The translations under genes and the position numbers were made by a program. A stretch of DNA of 64,000 nucleotides from an uncultured Lachnospiraceae bacterium. GTDB lineage: Bacteria; Bacillota; Clostridia; Lachnospirales; Lachnospiraceae. Below the pieces are notes generated by a model, which did no database searches, was not told the origin of the DNA, and saw only the letters and a list, made by a program, of their open reading frames with translations. Location of the stretch: NCBI GenBank assembly GCA_947630805.1, contig CANRIV010000009.1, positions 1 through 64,000 of the forward strand, given 5' to 3'. Shown one piece after another: positions 51,334 to 60,503 of the stretch (position 1 is its first letter; each line of letters opens with the position of its first letter).

Positions 51334-53292
51334 TTATTCTGTTTTATCTTTTAAAACAAGGGAGCCATCGTCTCCTTCAATAATTCCATTTTCATAAAAC
51401 TCTTCTTTCATTGACTGATTTTTGGCTTTTTTTTCGATTTTTTCCGTCTTTTGAATACCCATGTACGGAATTACCTGTTTCATAATGTCGGTCCACAATT
51501 CTGTATTGTATGCTGTCGCCTGAGGATTATCTTTTGGTGTATCCATCAATGTATAACAAACAAGTTGAGGATTCTCACAAGGTACGCAGCCCAGGAAAGA
51601 CAAAATATACTGATTGTTCAATCTTCCTTTTCCCTTTCCGGACGTATCTACTTTCTCGGCCGTACCGGTTTTCCCGCCAATTGTGTATCCCTCGATTGCT
51701 GCTGTTGTTCCTGTTCCGCTCAGTACAGTCTCTCTCAGACACTGCTTGATAAAATCAGAAGTCTCTTTTGTGACAGTTTCTTTCACAAGCGTTTTGGAAT
51801 AATTCTTTACCAAATCACCATTCTCCGTAACAATCTGCTTTACTACATGTGGCTCATAATAATATCCTCCATTGATAAGGGATGAAAAAGCAGACGTCAT
51901 CTGAATCATATTAACCGTAAAATTCTGTCCAAAGGAATTGGTTGCCAGTGTGGAAGAGCCCATTTCATCTCCTTCATACACAAGACCTCTTGTCTCGTTC
52001 GGCAAATCGATTCCGGTTTTTGTTCCAAAACCAAATCGGGCCTGATACTGGGAAAATAATTTTGCTCCCATCAGTTTTCCAATATACATCATATAATCAT
52101 TACAGGAGTAAGCAACCGCCTGTTCTACATTTAATGTACCATGACCATCCACATCATGACATCTTATGTGAAATCCTCCCACATTTTCAAAACCATCGCA
52201 TACAAAAGTCGTTTTCTTATTTACTTTTCCTTCTTCATAGGCACCGGCCACTGTAAATGGTTTTGCTGTAGAGCCTGGCTCATAAGAATCCGTAATACAA
52301 AAATTGTTCCAAATAGAATTTAACTTTTCTGACTGTTTCTTCTGCGACATTTTTTCGATTTCACTTTCTGAATAATAATCTTTCAGACTATATGGCTCAT
52401 TCAGATTAAATGTCAAATCATCTCCCATCGCAAGAATTTCTCCTGTATTTGGATCCGATATTACCACGGCAATTCTGGCTGGTTTATATTTTTTCATGTA
52501 TTTTTTGATAGATTTCTGTACAATACGCTGGATATTCATATCAATGGAAGAGATAACTGTCTGCCCGTTCTGCGCATCTTTTATGACAGTTTCCATATTA
52601 TTTTCTGCATCCATATATCCATACTCTCTTCCGGAAACGCCGCGGAGAAATTGTCCGTAACTGCTCTCAATTCCCACTGTTGCACTGTTGTCCTTATTGG
52701 CAAATCCCAGTACACTGCAGGCAAGTGTATTATAAGGATACATTCTCTTATATTTTTTTTCAAACCAGACACCTTTTGTATTTCTTACTGCCTTTTTCTC
52801 GTCAGCAGAATCGGCATATTCATAATCGAGATATTTTTCAAACTCCTGGATTTCTTTATACTCTAATTCCTTTAATACCACCCAGTAACTGTTGTTTTTC
52901 CGCTCTCTTATCGCTGTAATCATATCCTCCCGGTTCAAATGAAAATAGCGGGACAGCGCATTTACCGTAGGCTCCAGATAATCTTTGTCACTCATAATCA
53001 CTTTTGAGTCTACAATCAAATCATATACCATTACACTGGTGGCCAGCACATTGCCGTTTCTGTCCTTAATATCGCCCCGTTTGTATGGAATGGTCCGGCT
53101 TGTGAAACTCTGCTGTTCCAGCACCTGAATCGAATACTCATCTCCTTTTTTCACATTCAGGTATGTAATCCGGGCACATAATGCAAATAAAGCTAGAACA
53201 ATTATCCAAAAGACAATCGCTAGCTTTGTGTACATTTGCCTGTTAAATTTTAATTTCATTTTTCTCTTTTTTTCGTTTCTGACTCTTCTCAT
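51334..53292 (-). CDS. Class B penicillin-binding protein, FtsI/PBP2-like
   Basis: A 652-residue septal or sporulation transpeptidase: basic N-terminus, membrane helix at about 24-45, PBP-dimer domain and a catalytic domain with SxxK in EPGSTAK, SxN in YSCNDYM and a normal KTG in GGKTGTAEK. A charged tail of about 40 residues ends the protein. It begins 2 bp after ftsL and is probably the FtsI partner of FtsL and FtsW. A Met at codon 12 is an alternative start; neither has a strong ribosome site. Confidence 0.9.
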   Translation of the reverse strand: MRRVRNEKKRKMKLKFNRQMYTKLAIVFWIIVLALFALCARITYLNVKKGDEYSIQVLEQQSFTSRTIPYKRGDIKDRNGNVLATSVMVYDLIVDSKVIMSDKDYLEPTVNALSRYFHLNREDMITAIRERKNNSYWVVLKELEYKEIQEFEKYLDYEYADSADEKKAVRNTKGVWFEKKYKRMYPYNTLACSVLGFANKDNSATVGIESSYGQFLRGVSGREYGYMDAENNMETVIKDAQNGQTVISSIDMNIQRIVQKSIKKYMKKYKPARIAVVISDPNTGEILAMGDDLTFNLNEPYSLKDYYSESEIEKMSQKKQSEKLNSIWNNFCITDSYEPGSTAKPFTVAGAYEEGKVNKKTTFVCDGFENVGGFHIRCHDVDGHGTLNVEQAVAYSCNDYMMYIGKLMGAKLFSQYQARFGFGTKTGIDLPNETRGLVYEGDEMGSSTLATNSFGQNFTVNMIQMTSAFSSLINGGYYYEPHVVKQIVTENGDLVKNYSKTLVKETVTKETSDFIKQCLRETVLSGTGTTAAIEGYTIGGKTGTAEKVDTSGKGKGRLNNQYILSFLGCVPCENPQLVCYTLMDTPKDNPQATAYNTELWTDIMKQVIPYMGIQKTEKIEKKAKNQSMKEEFYENGIIEGDDGSLVLKDKTE

Positions 53293-53294
53293 TT

Positions 53295-53768
53295 CTATTT
53301 ATCCGGTATATCTCCATATTGTATTGTATAACCGCTTTCACTTGGTTTGTAGTAAGAAATCTGATTATCCGTTGCCTGACGCATTCCAAGTTTTGTTGTA
53401 GCCAGTTTATAAATATTATCCACATCCACATAACTGTTGATTGCATAATTAAGCGCATCATTCTGAGACTGCACTGTGCTGATTTGAGTTTTCAAATCAG
53501 CTATGCTTGTCCTGGTTTTTGAAATATCAGATTGAATGTGAAGATATGCAACACACATAGCAAGACATACTAAAGATACCACAGCAAGGAAAATAACATG
53601 AGGCGCATTCATTGTAAGCGCTCTTTCTCTTGCTCTGATTTCACGTTTTGAATGGCGCATATTCCGGCTGTCCGTATAGACTCTTCGCTCTCTTTCCGGA
53701 ACTGTCTGCCGTACAGTATTTCCACTCACATATTCATCTCTGTAATATTCTCTTCTCACACGATTCAT
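53295..53768 (-). CDS. FtsL-like cell division protein
   Basis: A 157-residue bitopic protein with a basic, Arg-rich cytoplasmic part (about 1-55), one membrane helix (about 57-80) and a coiled coil outside (about 82-115), the FtsL/DivIC layout. The sequence is too divergent for a firm family match; the call rests on topology and the place between rsmH and the PBP gene. ATG 53768 overlaps the rsmH stop as ATGA, which supports it over the GTG at 53777. Confidence 0.78.
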   Translation of the reverse strand: MNRVRREYYRDEYVSGNTVRQTVPERERRVYTDSRNMRHSKREIRARERALTMNAPHVIFLAVVSLVCLAMCVAYLHIQSDISKTRTSIADLKTQISTVQSQNDALNYAINSYVDVDNIYKLATTKLGMRQATDNQISYYKPSESGYTIQYGDIPDK

Positions 53769-54706
53769 TCCTGACACCTTTCAAAAATTCTCAGTTTAGA
53801 ACTTTTTGCCCTTTTATTCTTTTCTATTTCCTCGGAAGATGGTGTGATTGGTTTTCTTGTCACCACGCTTCCTTTTGATACCTTTCCGCAAACACAAATC
53901 GGAAAATCCGGAGGACACGTACATGGATTTTCATTTTCTCTGAACTTTGTTTTCACAATTCTGTCTTCCAGAGAATGAAATGTGATAACACAAATTCTTC
54001 CCCGGGGCTTTAAATGTTCGATCATAGTATCCAGAGATTCTCTCAGCACATCTAATTCTCTATTGACTTCTATGCGGATTGCCTGAAATGTCTTCTTGGC
54101 CGGATGACCGCCTTTTGCCTGAAACTTCATTGGAATCGCTCTGCGAATAACATGCGTCAACTCTTCCGTTGTCTCCAAAGGCTTGTCCGCTCTTGCCCTG
54201 ACGATATGTTTCGCTATATTTCCTGCAAATCTGTCCTCTCCATAATCTCTGATTATCCGGTACAATTCTTTTTCCGTATAATAATTTACAACATCTGCAG
54301 CCGTCTTTTTCTGCCTTAAATCCATCCTCATATCGAGAGCTGCATTTGCCTTATAAGAAAATCCTCTCTCTAAATTATCCAGTTGATAAGAAGAAACCCC
54401 TAAGTCTAAAACAATTCCGTCCACTTTTTCGACTTTTAAATCCTTTAAAATTGTGCCTATTTCACAATAATTGCTTCTTACCAGTGTTATTTTGTCCTCA
54501 AATTCCTTTAAGCGCTCTCTGGCAGCTTCCAATGCCTCTCCATCCTGGTCAATTCCAATCAGTCTTCCTTTTGGGGAAAGTCTTTTGCAGATTTCATAAG
54601 AATGGCCACCGCCACCTAATGTTCCATCCACATATATTCCGTCCGGATTTATATGTAAGCCGTCAATGGTTTCATCTAACAATACTGATACATGTCTGAA
54701 ATCCAT
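53765..54706 (-). CDS. rsmH: 16S rRNA (cytosine1402-N4)-methyltransferase
   Basis: Methylates C1402 in the decoding centre of 16S rRNA with S-adenosylmethionine; 313 residues. It starts near [11 protein letters not shown] and has the SAM-binding [12 protein letters not shown], then [23 protein letters not shown] and the C-terminal [13 protein letters not shown] 54706 is preferred over the GTG two codons earlier since AAGAG is then well placed. It is the second gene of the dcw cluster after mraZ. Confidence 0.96.
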   Translation of the reverse strand: MDFRHVSVLLDETIDGLHINPDGIYVDGTLGGGGHSYEICKRLSPKGRLIGIDQDGEALEAARERLKEFEDKITLVRSNYCEIGTILKDLKVEKVDGIVLDLGVSSYQLDNLERGFSYKANAALDMRMDLRQKKTAADVVNYYTEKELYRIIRDYGEDRFAGNIAKHIVRARADKPLETTEELTHVIRRAIPMKFQAKGGHPAKKTFQAIRIEVNRELDVLRESLDTMIEHLKPRGRICVITFHSLEDRIVKTKFRENENPCTCPPDFPICVCGKVSKGSVVTRKPITPSSEEIEKNKRAKSSKLRIFERCQE

Positions 54707-54770
54707 AACCACTCTTCTTTCCAGTTTTTATTCCATGTTCTTTTTTGTTTTTCTGCCGATTGCCAGATAT

Positions 54771-55220
54771 TTAAATTCCTTTTTCTGCCATATATGCGGC
54801 CAGTTCGTCCAATTTCAACGCTACATCGTCACCTTCAATATAAGTTGACATCTGCTCGTTCCATTTATCTATATCCCAGATTTCAATTCTTTCACCAACG
54901 CCGACCCATACGACCTCTTTATCTAATGAAGCGAACTTCCTTAAAACTGATGGCATAAGGACTCGTCCTAATTTATCAGTTTCAAGGTCAGTCGCTCCTG
55001 CGAGGAAAAATCGATTGAAATCTCTGACTTTCTTATCTGCGAATGGTAAACTGCTCAACTTTTCTTCCAGGGCTTCCCAGGCTGTTTTTGAATATGCAAA
55101 AAGACACCCGTCAAGCCCTCTGGTAATTACCAGACTGGTGCCAAGTTCTTCTCTGAATTTTGCAGGTACTATCGTCCTGCCCTTGGTATCCATTTTTTGC
55201 GTATGTTCTCCTGTAAACAT
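54771..55220 (-). CDS. mraZ: Transcriptional regulator MraZ
   Basis: An AbrB-like DNA-binding protein that represses its own dcw operon; 149 residues. Two half-repeats carry the DxxGR motifs MDTKGRTIVPAKFR and TDKLGRVLMPSVLR. ATG 55220 is chosen over a GTG three codons upstream because AGGTGA precedes it and the family begins MFxGE. Four GTG-type repeats upstream are its likely binding site. Confidence 0.96.
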   Translation of the reverse strand: MFTGEHTQKMDTKGRTIVPAKFREELGTSLVITRGLDGCLFAYSKTAWEALEEKLSSLPFADKKVRDFNRFFLAGATDLETDKLGRVLMPSVLRKFASLDKEVVWVGVGERIEIWDIDKWNEQMSTYIEGDDVALKLDELAAYMAEKGI

Positions 55221-55260
55221 TCCACTCACCTGTCTTTTTGCGATTTACAGCAGGTTTTTT

Positions 55261-55296
55261 ACCACTTTCTCCCACTTATTGACACTAATTTACCAC
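55261..55296 (-). promoter_or_regulatory. MraZ-binding boxes (four direct repeats)
   Basis: Read on the minus strand, GTGGT, GTGTC, GTGGG and GTGGT occur at 10-11-bp steps (55292, 55281, 55271 and 55261). They lie just after the dcw promoter, as for the known MraZ operator with GTGGG-type repeats. Confidence 0.8.
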
Positions 55297-55306
55297 TTGT
55301 AATAGA

Positions 55307-55335
55307 ATTTTATACCTTTTCCCTCATAATTGCAA
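55307..55335 (-). promoter_or_regulatory. Promoter of the mraZ/dcw cluster
   Basis: On the minus strand, -35 TTGCAA (55330-55335) and -10 TAAAAT (55307-55312) have a 17-bp gap, just upstream of the MraZ boxes. Confidence 0.65.
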
Positions 55336-55393
55336 CCCCTTTTTTATTTTTTTTGTATCTTTTCCAAATAGCCAACTTTTGCCAACAAAAAAA

Positions 55394-55424
55394 GGACCCA
55401 CACCGTGTTTTTTGGTGTGAATCC
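55394..55424 (-). terminator. Terminator after lgt
   Basis: CACACC pairs with GGTGTG within a GGAcC..GaaTCC stem; on the minus strand a TTTTTTTG run follows. It separates lgt from the dcw promoter. Confidence 0.8.
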
Positions 55425-55438
55425 CTCTGTATTTTTAT

Positions 55439-56341
55439 TTAATTGTATTTTGAATTTTTTCTCTGTTTCACTCTTTTTACAACGACGATAATACCAGCCA
55501 CAATACACAGAATAATAGAAAGAAACTGGGATACCGGCCATCCGGTTACCGGCATAATCAGCTGGTCTGTCCGCATTCCTTCTATGATAGCCCGTCCAAG
55601 CCCATATCCTATTAAATACCACAGGACAACTTCCCCGTCATACAATTTCTTTTTCCGGAAAAGAAAAATCAAAAGCAGCACCATTAAATTCCACAGAGAT
55701 TCGTATAGGAATGTGGGATGCACCTGTATATAACCCAGTTCTGCTAAAGATTTTCCACTCATTTGTTCCATGTTCTGTCGTACTACTTCCGGCACCTGAG
55801 AAATGCTATAGTTGTTTCCAAAGAATATTCTCATGGCAAACGGATTGCTATCCAAAGCCACACCACCGAACGCTTCCCGGTTAAAAAAATTTCCCCATCT
55901 TCCGATAACCTGCCCCAGAAGCAGTCCCGGAATTGCCGTGTCTGCCATTTTCCGGAAAGATAACTTCTTTATTCTTGTGTATATATAGCCAGTAAGAAAA
56001 GCAGCAATCACTCCTCCATATATAGCCAGTCCACCTTCCCGTATATTAATGATTTCTGCCGGATTTTCTTTGTAGTAATCCCAACTGAACGCCACATAAT
56101 ATAGCCGGGCTCCAATCACGCTGAATACAATAGCATAAATTGCAAAATCAATATATTGATTATAATTCTGCCCTGTTCTTTTAGCTTCCAGACAGACAAC
56201 CCAAATACCCATCAGCATTCCAAAAGCAATAATACATCCATAAAAAGCAACAGAAATTCCAAATATATGGAATGACTTTGGCAAATTTTCTATATTAATA
56301 TGTAAATTCGGAAACTGTATTTCCATAGCCGTTAAATTCAT
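55439..56341 (-). CDS. lgt: Prolipoprotein diacylglyceryl transferase
   Basis: An integral membrane enzyme that moves diacylglycerol from phosphatidylglycerol to the lipobox Cys; 300 residues and about seven helices. The Lgt signature GRWGNFFNREAFGG is present, and REGGLAIYGGVI and LYESLWN are conserved. An AAAGGA site precedes the ATG. It would modify the 21577 lipoprotein, among others. Confidence 0.95.
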   Translation of the reverse strand: MNLTAMEIQFPNLHINIENLPKSFHIFGISVAFYGCIIAFGMLMGIWVVCLEAKRTGQNYNQYIDFAIYAIVFSVIGARLYYVAFSWDYYKENPAEIINIREGGLAIYGGVIAAFLTGYIYTRIKKLSFRKMADTAIPGLLLGQVIGRWGNFFNREAFGGVALDSNPFAMRIFFGNNYSISQVPEVVRQNMEQMSGKSLAELGYIQVHPTFLYESLWNLMVLLLIFLFRKKKLYDGEVVLWYLIGYGLGRAIIEGMRTDQLIMPVTGWPVSQFLSIILCIVAGIIVVVKRVKQRKNSKYN

Positions 56342-56417
56342 AGCTTTTATTTCCTTTCATCTGACATTTTGCCTTAATATAATTTAACAGTAAATGTTAT
56401 TTTATTCAAGCCTGTCA

Positions 56418-56446
56418 TTGCGACGCCTTTTAAAATATGTTAAACT
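56418..56446 (+). promoter_or_regulatory. Promoter of ychF
   Basis: -35 TTGCGA (56418-56423), 17-bp gap, -10 TAAACT (56441-56446), in the divergent space between lgt and ychF. Confidence 0.5.
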
Positions 56447-56482
56447 TACTGTTGGAATGACTAAGAAACGGAGGAATTCAGC

Positions 56483-57580
56483 ATGAAATTAGGTATTGTG
56501 GGACTGCCAAATGTCGGCAAAAGTACACTATTTAATTCATTGACCAAAGCAGGAGCGGAATCAGCCAACTATCCATTCTGTACCATTGACCCCAATATAG
56601 GTGTTGTCGCAGTACCGGATGAGCGGCTGGACAAGCTTACTGCTTTATATAACTCAGCCAAAACTACTCCTGCCGTAATTGAGTTTGTAGACATCGCAGG
56701 ATTAGTCAAAGGAGCATCCAAGGGAGAAGGGCTTGGAAATCAGTTTCTCGCCAATATTCGTGAAGTGGATGCCATTGTCCATGTGGTAAGATGTTTTGAA
56801 AACACAAATGTCATTCATGTAGACGGGAGTGTTGATCCAATCCGCGACATTGATACGATTAATCTGGAACTGATATTTTCTGATGTGGAGATTTTGGAAC
56901 GCCGTATCGCTAAGACAACAAGAGGGGCAAGAAATGATAAAGCACTTGCCAGAGAACTGGAATTTCAGCAGAAAATGAAAGATTTTCTGGAGGAGGGAAA
57001 TCTTGCTATCCGCTATGAGACAGAAGACGAAGACGAACAGGTCTGGCTTTCAGAATATAATCTTTTAACAGCAAAACCTGTAATTTTTGCAGCGAATGTT
57101 TCCGAAAACGACCTTGCAGATGACGGAGCATCTAATAAACATGTAGCTGCAGTCAGAAAGTTTGCTGCAGAAAACGGTTGTGAAGTATTTGTAATCAGCG
57201 CTGAAATTGAACAGGAAATTTCGGAGCTGGAAGAGGAAGAAAAACAGATGTTTCTGGAAGACCTTGGAATTCAGCAGTCCGGTCTGGACAAATTGATTCA
57301 GGCAAGCTACACGCTTTTGGGATTAATCAGTTATCTGACTGCCGGTGAAACAGAGACCAGAGCCTGGACAATTACCCGGGGTACAAAAGCGCCTCAGGCT
57401 GCCGGTAAAATTCACTCTGATTTTGAACGTGGATTTATTTGCGCCGAGGTGGTAAATTACAATGATTTATTAGACTGTGGCTCTTACGCCAAAGCAAAAG
57501 AAAAAGGGCTGGTCGGATTGCAGGGAAAGGACTATGTCGTAAAAGACGGAGATGTAATCCTGTTTCGATTTAATGTATAA
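56483..57580 (+). CDS. ychF: Redox-responsive ATPase/GTPase YchF (OLA1 family)
   Basis: A 365-residue Obg-family nucleotidase that prefers ATP and binds ribosomes. The P-loop GLPNVGKST is at 7-15, DIAGLVKGAS is motif G3 and AANVSEND stands at the altered G4 (NxxE) that gives ATP preference. A coiled-coil insert covers about 130-180 and a C-terminal TGS domain ends the protein. GGAGG lies before the ATG. It stands alone on the plus strand with its own terminator. Confidence 0.96.
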   Translation: MKLGIVGLPNVGKSTLFNSLTKAGAESANYPFCTIDPNIGVVAVPDERLDKLTALYNSAKTTPAVIEFVDIAGLVKGASKGEGLGNQFLANIREVDAIVHVVRCFENTNVIHVDGSVDPIRDIDTINLELIFSDVEILERRIAKTTRGARNDKALARELEFQQKMKDFLEEGNLAIRYETEDEDEQVWLSEYNLLTAKPVIFAANVSENDLADDGASNKHVAAVRKFAAENGCEVFVISAEIEQEISELEEEEKQMFLEDLGIQQSGLDKLIQASYTLLGLISYLTAGETETRAWTITRGTKAPQAAGKIHSDFERGFICAEVVNYNDLLDCGSYAKAKEKGLVGLQGKDYVVKDGDVILFRFNV

Positions 57581-57613
57581 AACCTTCTTCTATGTTACAT
57601 TTTGTTTCGTTCA

Positions 57614-57689
57614 TATAAAAAAGACTGCTGCCGAAAATTAAGGTCTGCCTTAATGGACCTTCGTTCATCCTGCATCAGTCTTTTTTATA
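57614..57689 (+). terminator. Terminator after ychF
   Basis: TATAAAAAAGACTG (57614-57627) pairs perfectly with 57676-57689, and an inner TTAAGG-TCTG-CCTTAA hairpin stacks inside. The near-symmetric A and T runs suggest it also works for the convergent reductase gene. Confidence 0.8.
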
Positions 57690-57728
57690 ATCTAATGATA
57701 TTCTTTTAGTCAATCTGCTGCCTGTCTT

Positions 57729-58853
57729 CTATTTGCCAAAATACTCTGCCACTTTTTTGAGGTCTTCGATAATTGGAAGATGCTGTGGGCATGCTCTTTC
57801 ACACTGGCCACAGGCAATACAGTCGCTCGCTTTTCCAAAAATTTTAGTCAGATTATCATAATATTCACCTTGTGGTGTCCATCCTTTTTCCTTAATTTCC
57901 TGTTTATCAGCATTGAATAGGGAGAAATATCGTGGAATGGCTATTTTCATTGGACAGCCTTCCGTACAATACGAGCAGCCGGTACAAGGAATCGCAATAT
58001 TGCCGTTAATAATATCCACTGCCTGTTGTACTACTTTTAACTCTTCCTGACTCAACGGCTTAAAATCCATCATGTAATCTGTGTTATCCAGCATCTGTTC
58101 CATATTGCTCATACCGCTGAGTACCATCATAACATTATCAAGACTTGCCGCAAAACGAATTGCCCAGGAAGATACGGACATATCCTTATGATAACTATGG
58201 AATAAGTTTTCTACCGCTTCCGGAACTTTTGCAAGGGTCCCACCTTTTACCGGTTCCATTACAATTACCGGTTTTCCATGTTTTGTCGCCACTTCATAAC
58301 ATTTTCTGGACTGTACACCCTCACTGTCCCAATCCAGATAATTTATCTGGAGCTGAACAAATTCCATCTCAGGATGCTCTGTGAGTACACGGTCCAGCAA
58401 ATCAGCATTATCATGGAAGGAAAAACCAATATGCTTAACCAATCCCTGTTTTTTCTTGTCTGCAATCCATTGAAAACAATCCAGTTTTTTATAAATTTCG
58501 TAATGTTCCACACCAATGTCATGCAGTAAGTAATAATCGAAATAATCTACTCCTGTTTTTCTCAACTGCTCATTAAAAATTTTATCCCTGTCTTCTTTCG
58601 TCTGGATAAATCCGGCATGCAGTTTTGTTGCCAAAGTATAGCTATCCCTTGGATAACGTTCTACTAACGCCTCTTTTGTTGCTTCTTCGCTTTTAAATGC
58701 ACAGTACATCCACGCTGTATCAAAATATGTAAATCCTCTCTCAATAAAGGTGTCTACCATTTTTTTGGTCAGCTCGATGTCAATACTATCATCGTGGTTA
58801 GCATCCACAAGCGGAAGCCTCATTAATCCAAAACCTAATTTTTTTGCGCTCAT
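57729..58853 (-). CDS. Aldo/keto reductase with C-terminal 4Fe-4S ferredoxin domain
   Basis: A 374-residue oxidoreductase. The AKR barrel covers about 1-275, with Asp/Tyr/Lys/His catalytic groups near FDTAWMY, LATKLH and YYLLHD. The C-terminal domain binds two 4Fe-4S clusters ([12 protein letters not shown] and [12 protein letters not shown]). Members of this oxidoreductase subgroup are common in anaerobes, but substrates are mostly unknown. It is separated from rpe by 55 bp. Confidence 0.9.
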   Translation of the reverse strand: MSAKKLGFGLMRLPLVDANHDDSIDIELTKKMVDTFIERGFTYFDTAWMYCAFKSEEATKEALVERYPRDSYTLATKLHAGFIQTKEDRDKIFNEQLRKTGVDYFDYYLLHDIGVEHYEIYKKLDCFQWIADKKKQGLVKHIGFSFHDNADLLDRVLTEHPEMEFVQLQINYLDWDSEGVQSRKCYEVATKHGKPVIVMEPVKGGTLAKVPEAVENLFHSYHKDMSVSSWAIRFAASLDNVMMVLSGMSNMEQMLDNTDYMMDFKPLSQEELKVVQQAVDIINGNIAIPCTGCSYCTEGCPMKIAIPRYFSLFNADKQEIKEKGWTPQGEYYDNLTKIFGKASDCIACGQCERACPQHLPIIEDLKKVAEYFGK

Positions 58854-58908
58854 TTTTTATTACTCCTTTCGTCTCTATGATAAAACGCTTATTGTTTTCA
58901 AAAAAATA

Positions 58909-59568
58909 TTATTCAAAATCCAAAAATTTATCTTTCATCTTTTTTACATTTTCTTCTACATTTCCCCGGTATATCGCTGAGCCGGCTACAATCACATTGG
59001 CACCGGCCGCCAAAGGAATACATACATTGTCAACTGTTACGCCTCCGTCCACCTGTATCATGGTATCCAGCTGGTACTCTTGCACAATGGCATTGACAAT
59101 CTCTATTTTTTCTGTACATTCATCAATATAAGACTGGCCTCCAAATCCCGGATGCACCGTCATAATCAGGACCATATCTACCTGATTGATATAAGGAACA
59201 ATTTCCTCTACTGCCGTTTCCGGATTACATGCTATTGCAGCTTTCATCCCGGCTGAATGAATTTCCTGAATCGTAGCCTGCACATCATCACAAGCTTCCA
59301 CATGTACCGTTAAAAGATTGGCTCCGGCTTTTTGAAATGCCTCAATATATCGTATGGGCTCCTTTATCATCAAATGCACATCAAAAAACTTATCGGTACA
59401 TTTTCTGATATCTTTTATCACCGGGACTCCAAATGAAATATTTGGTACGAACATTCCATCCATAACATCAATATGAATCCATTCACATCCGGCATCATCA
59501 ATTCGTTTTACTTCTTCTCCCAATTTTGAAAAATCTGCGGAAAGAATCGACGGTGATAATTTAATCAT
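58909..59568 (-). CDS. rpe: Ribulose-phosphate 3-epimerase
   Basis: Interconverts ribulose 5-phosphate and xylulose 5-phosphate; a 219-residue TIM barrel. Metal ligands and catalytic residues sit in SILSADFSKLG, WIHIDVMDG, DVHLMI, MTVHPGFGGQ and QVDGGV. Its ATG overlaps the stop of rsgA by 8 bp, so the two are translationally linked. Confidence 0.97.
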   Translation of the reverse strand: MIKLSPSILSADFSKLGEEVKRIDDAGCEWIHIDVMDGMFVPNISFGVPVIKDIRKCTDKFFDVHLMIKEPIRYIEAFQKAGANLLTVHVEACDDVQATIQEIHSAGMKAAIACNPETAVEEIVPYINQVDMVLIMTVHPGFGGQSYIDECTEKIEIVNAIVQEYQLDTMIQVDGGVTVDNVCIPLAAGANVIVAGSAIYRGNVEENVKKMKDKFLDFE

Positions 59569-60445
59569 ATCTGCTCTCCTTTTCTTTTAGCTCCTCGTAC
59601 ATTAATTTATAATTTTCATATCTTTCTGAAAATATCCTTTTTTCCTCTACGCCTTTTTTCACTGCGCAGTCCGGCTCATTGATATGGGCGCATCCCACAA
59701 AACGACATTGATTTATATACGGTGTAAACTCCGGAAAACAGCCTTCCAGTTTTTCTTTGGTCATTCCCGGAACAAAAAGAGAACTGAATCCCGGGGTATC
59801 AAAAACATAAGTATTCTCTGCGATTTTAAAAATTTCTGAATGTCTTGTCGTGTGTTTTCCACGTCCGATTTTTTCGCTGAGCGCACCTGTCTTCATCATG
59901 TAACTGCTCGTTAAGACATTGAGCATAGAAGATTTTCCTACGCCGGACGGTCCTGCAAGAACAGTACTCTTATCTTTCAGAAGCACTTTCACTTCCTCTA
60001 TTCCTTCTTCTTTTTCCGCGCTGGCAAAAAGAACTCTATATCCTGCGCTCTGATACATTTCCTTTAATTTTTTCATAAATCCGGCATCACCGATATCCTT
60101 TTTATTGAAACAGATAATCGTCTCAATATTCTGAAATTCCATCATCACGAGAAAACGATCCAGCAAATTCAAATTGGGGTTAGGACGTCTGAGGGCAAAA
60201 ACAATCATCGCCTGGTTTACATTGGAAACAGCAGGCCGGATTAATTCATTTTCTCTCTCTAGCACCTGGACAATATTTCCTTTTTTGTTTTCCTCATCAA
60301 TCAGGTCAATTGTTACATTATCCCCTACCAACGGCTTAATTTTTTTATTTCGGAATACTCCTTTTGCCCTGCACTCATATATTCCCTTTTTTTCAATGTC
60401 TACATAATAAAATCCGGCAATGCCTTTTATAATTTTTCCCTGCAT
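59561..60445 (-). CDS. rsgA: Small ribosomal subunit GTPase RsgA
   Basis: A circularly permuted GTPase that finishes 30S maturation; 294 residues. An N-terminal OB fold is followed by G4 (FNKKDI, about 113-118), then G1 (GPSGVGKSS, 165-173) and G3 (DTPGF), the permuted order. A zinc site CRFVGCAH..C closes the protein. It lies in the prkC-rsgA-rpe order usual for Firmicutes. Confidence 0.96.
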   Translation of the reverse strand: MQGKIIKGIAGFYYVDIEKKGIYECRAKGVFRNKKIKPLVGDNVTIDLIDEENKKGNIVQVLERENELIRPAVSNVNQAMIVFALRRPNPNLNLLDRFLVMMEFQNIETIICFNKKDIGDAGFMKKLKEMYQSAGYRVLFASAEKEEGIEEVKVLLKDKSTVLAGPSGVGKSSMLNVLTSSYMMKTGALSEKIGRGKHTTRHSEIFKIAENTYVFDTPGFSSLFVPGMTKEKLEGCFPEFTPYINQCRFVGCAHINEPDCAVKKGVEEKRIFSERYENYKLMYEELKEKESRYD

Positions 60446-60474
60446 TCATACCTGCCAATATTATTTCTGCTGAA

Positions 60475-60500
60475 AAGTCCACCCGTAAAAGGGTGGGCTT
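60475..60500 (-). terminator. Weak terminator between prkC and rsgA
   Basis: A stem of CCACCC with GGGTGG extended by AGT/GCT pairing, loop GTAAAA, with a short TTTTC after it on the minus strand. It may lower rather than stop read-through into rsgA. Confidence 0.55.
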
Positions 60501-60503
60501 TTA

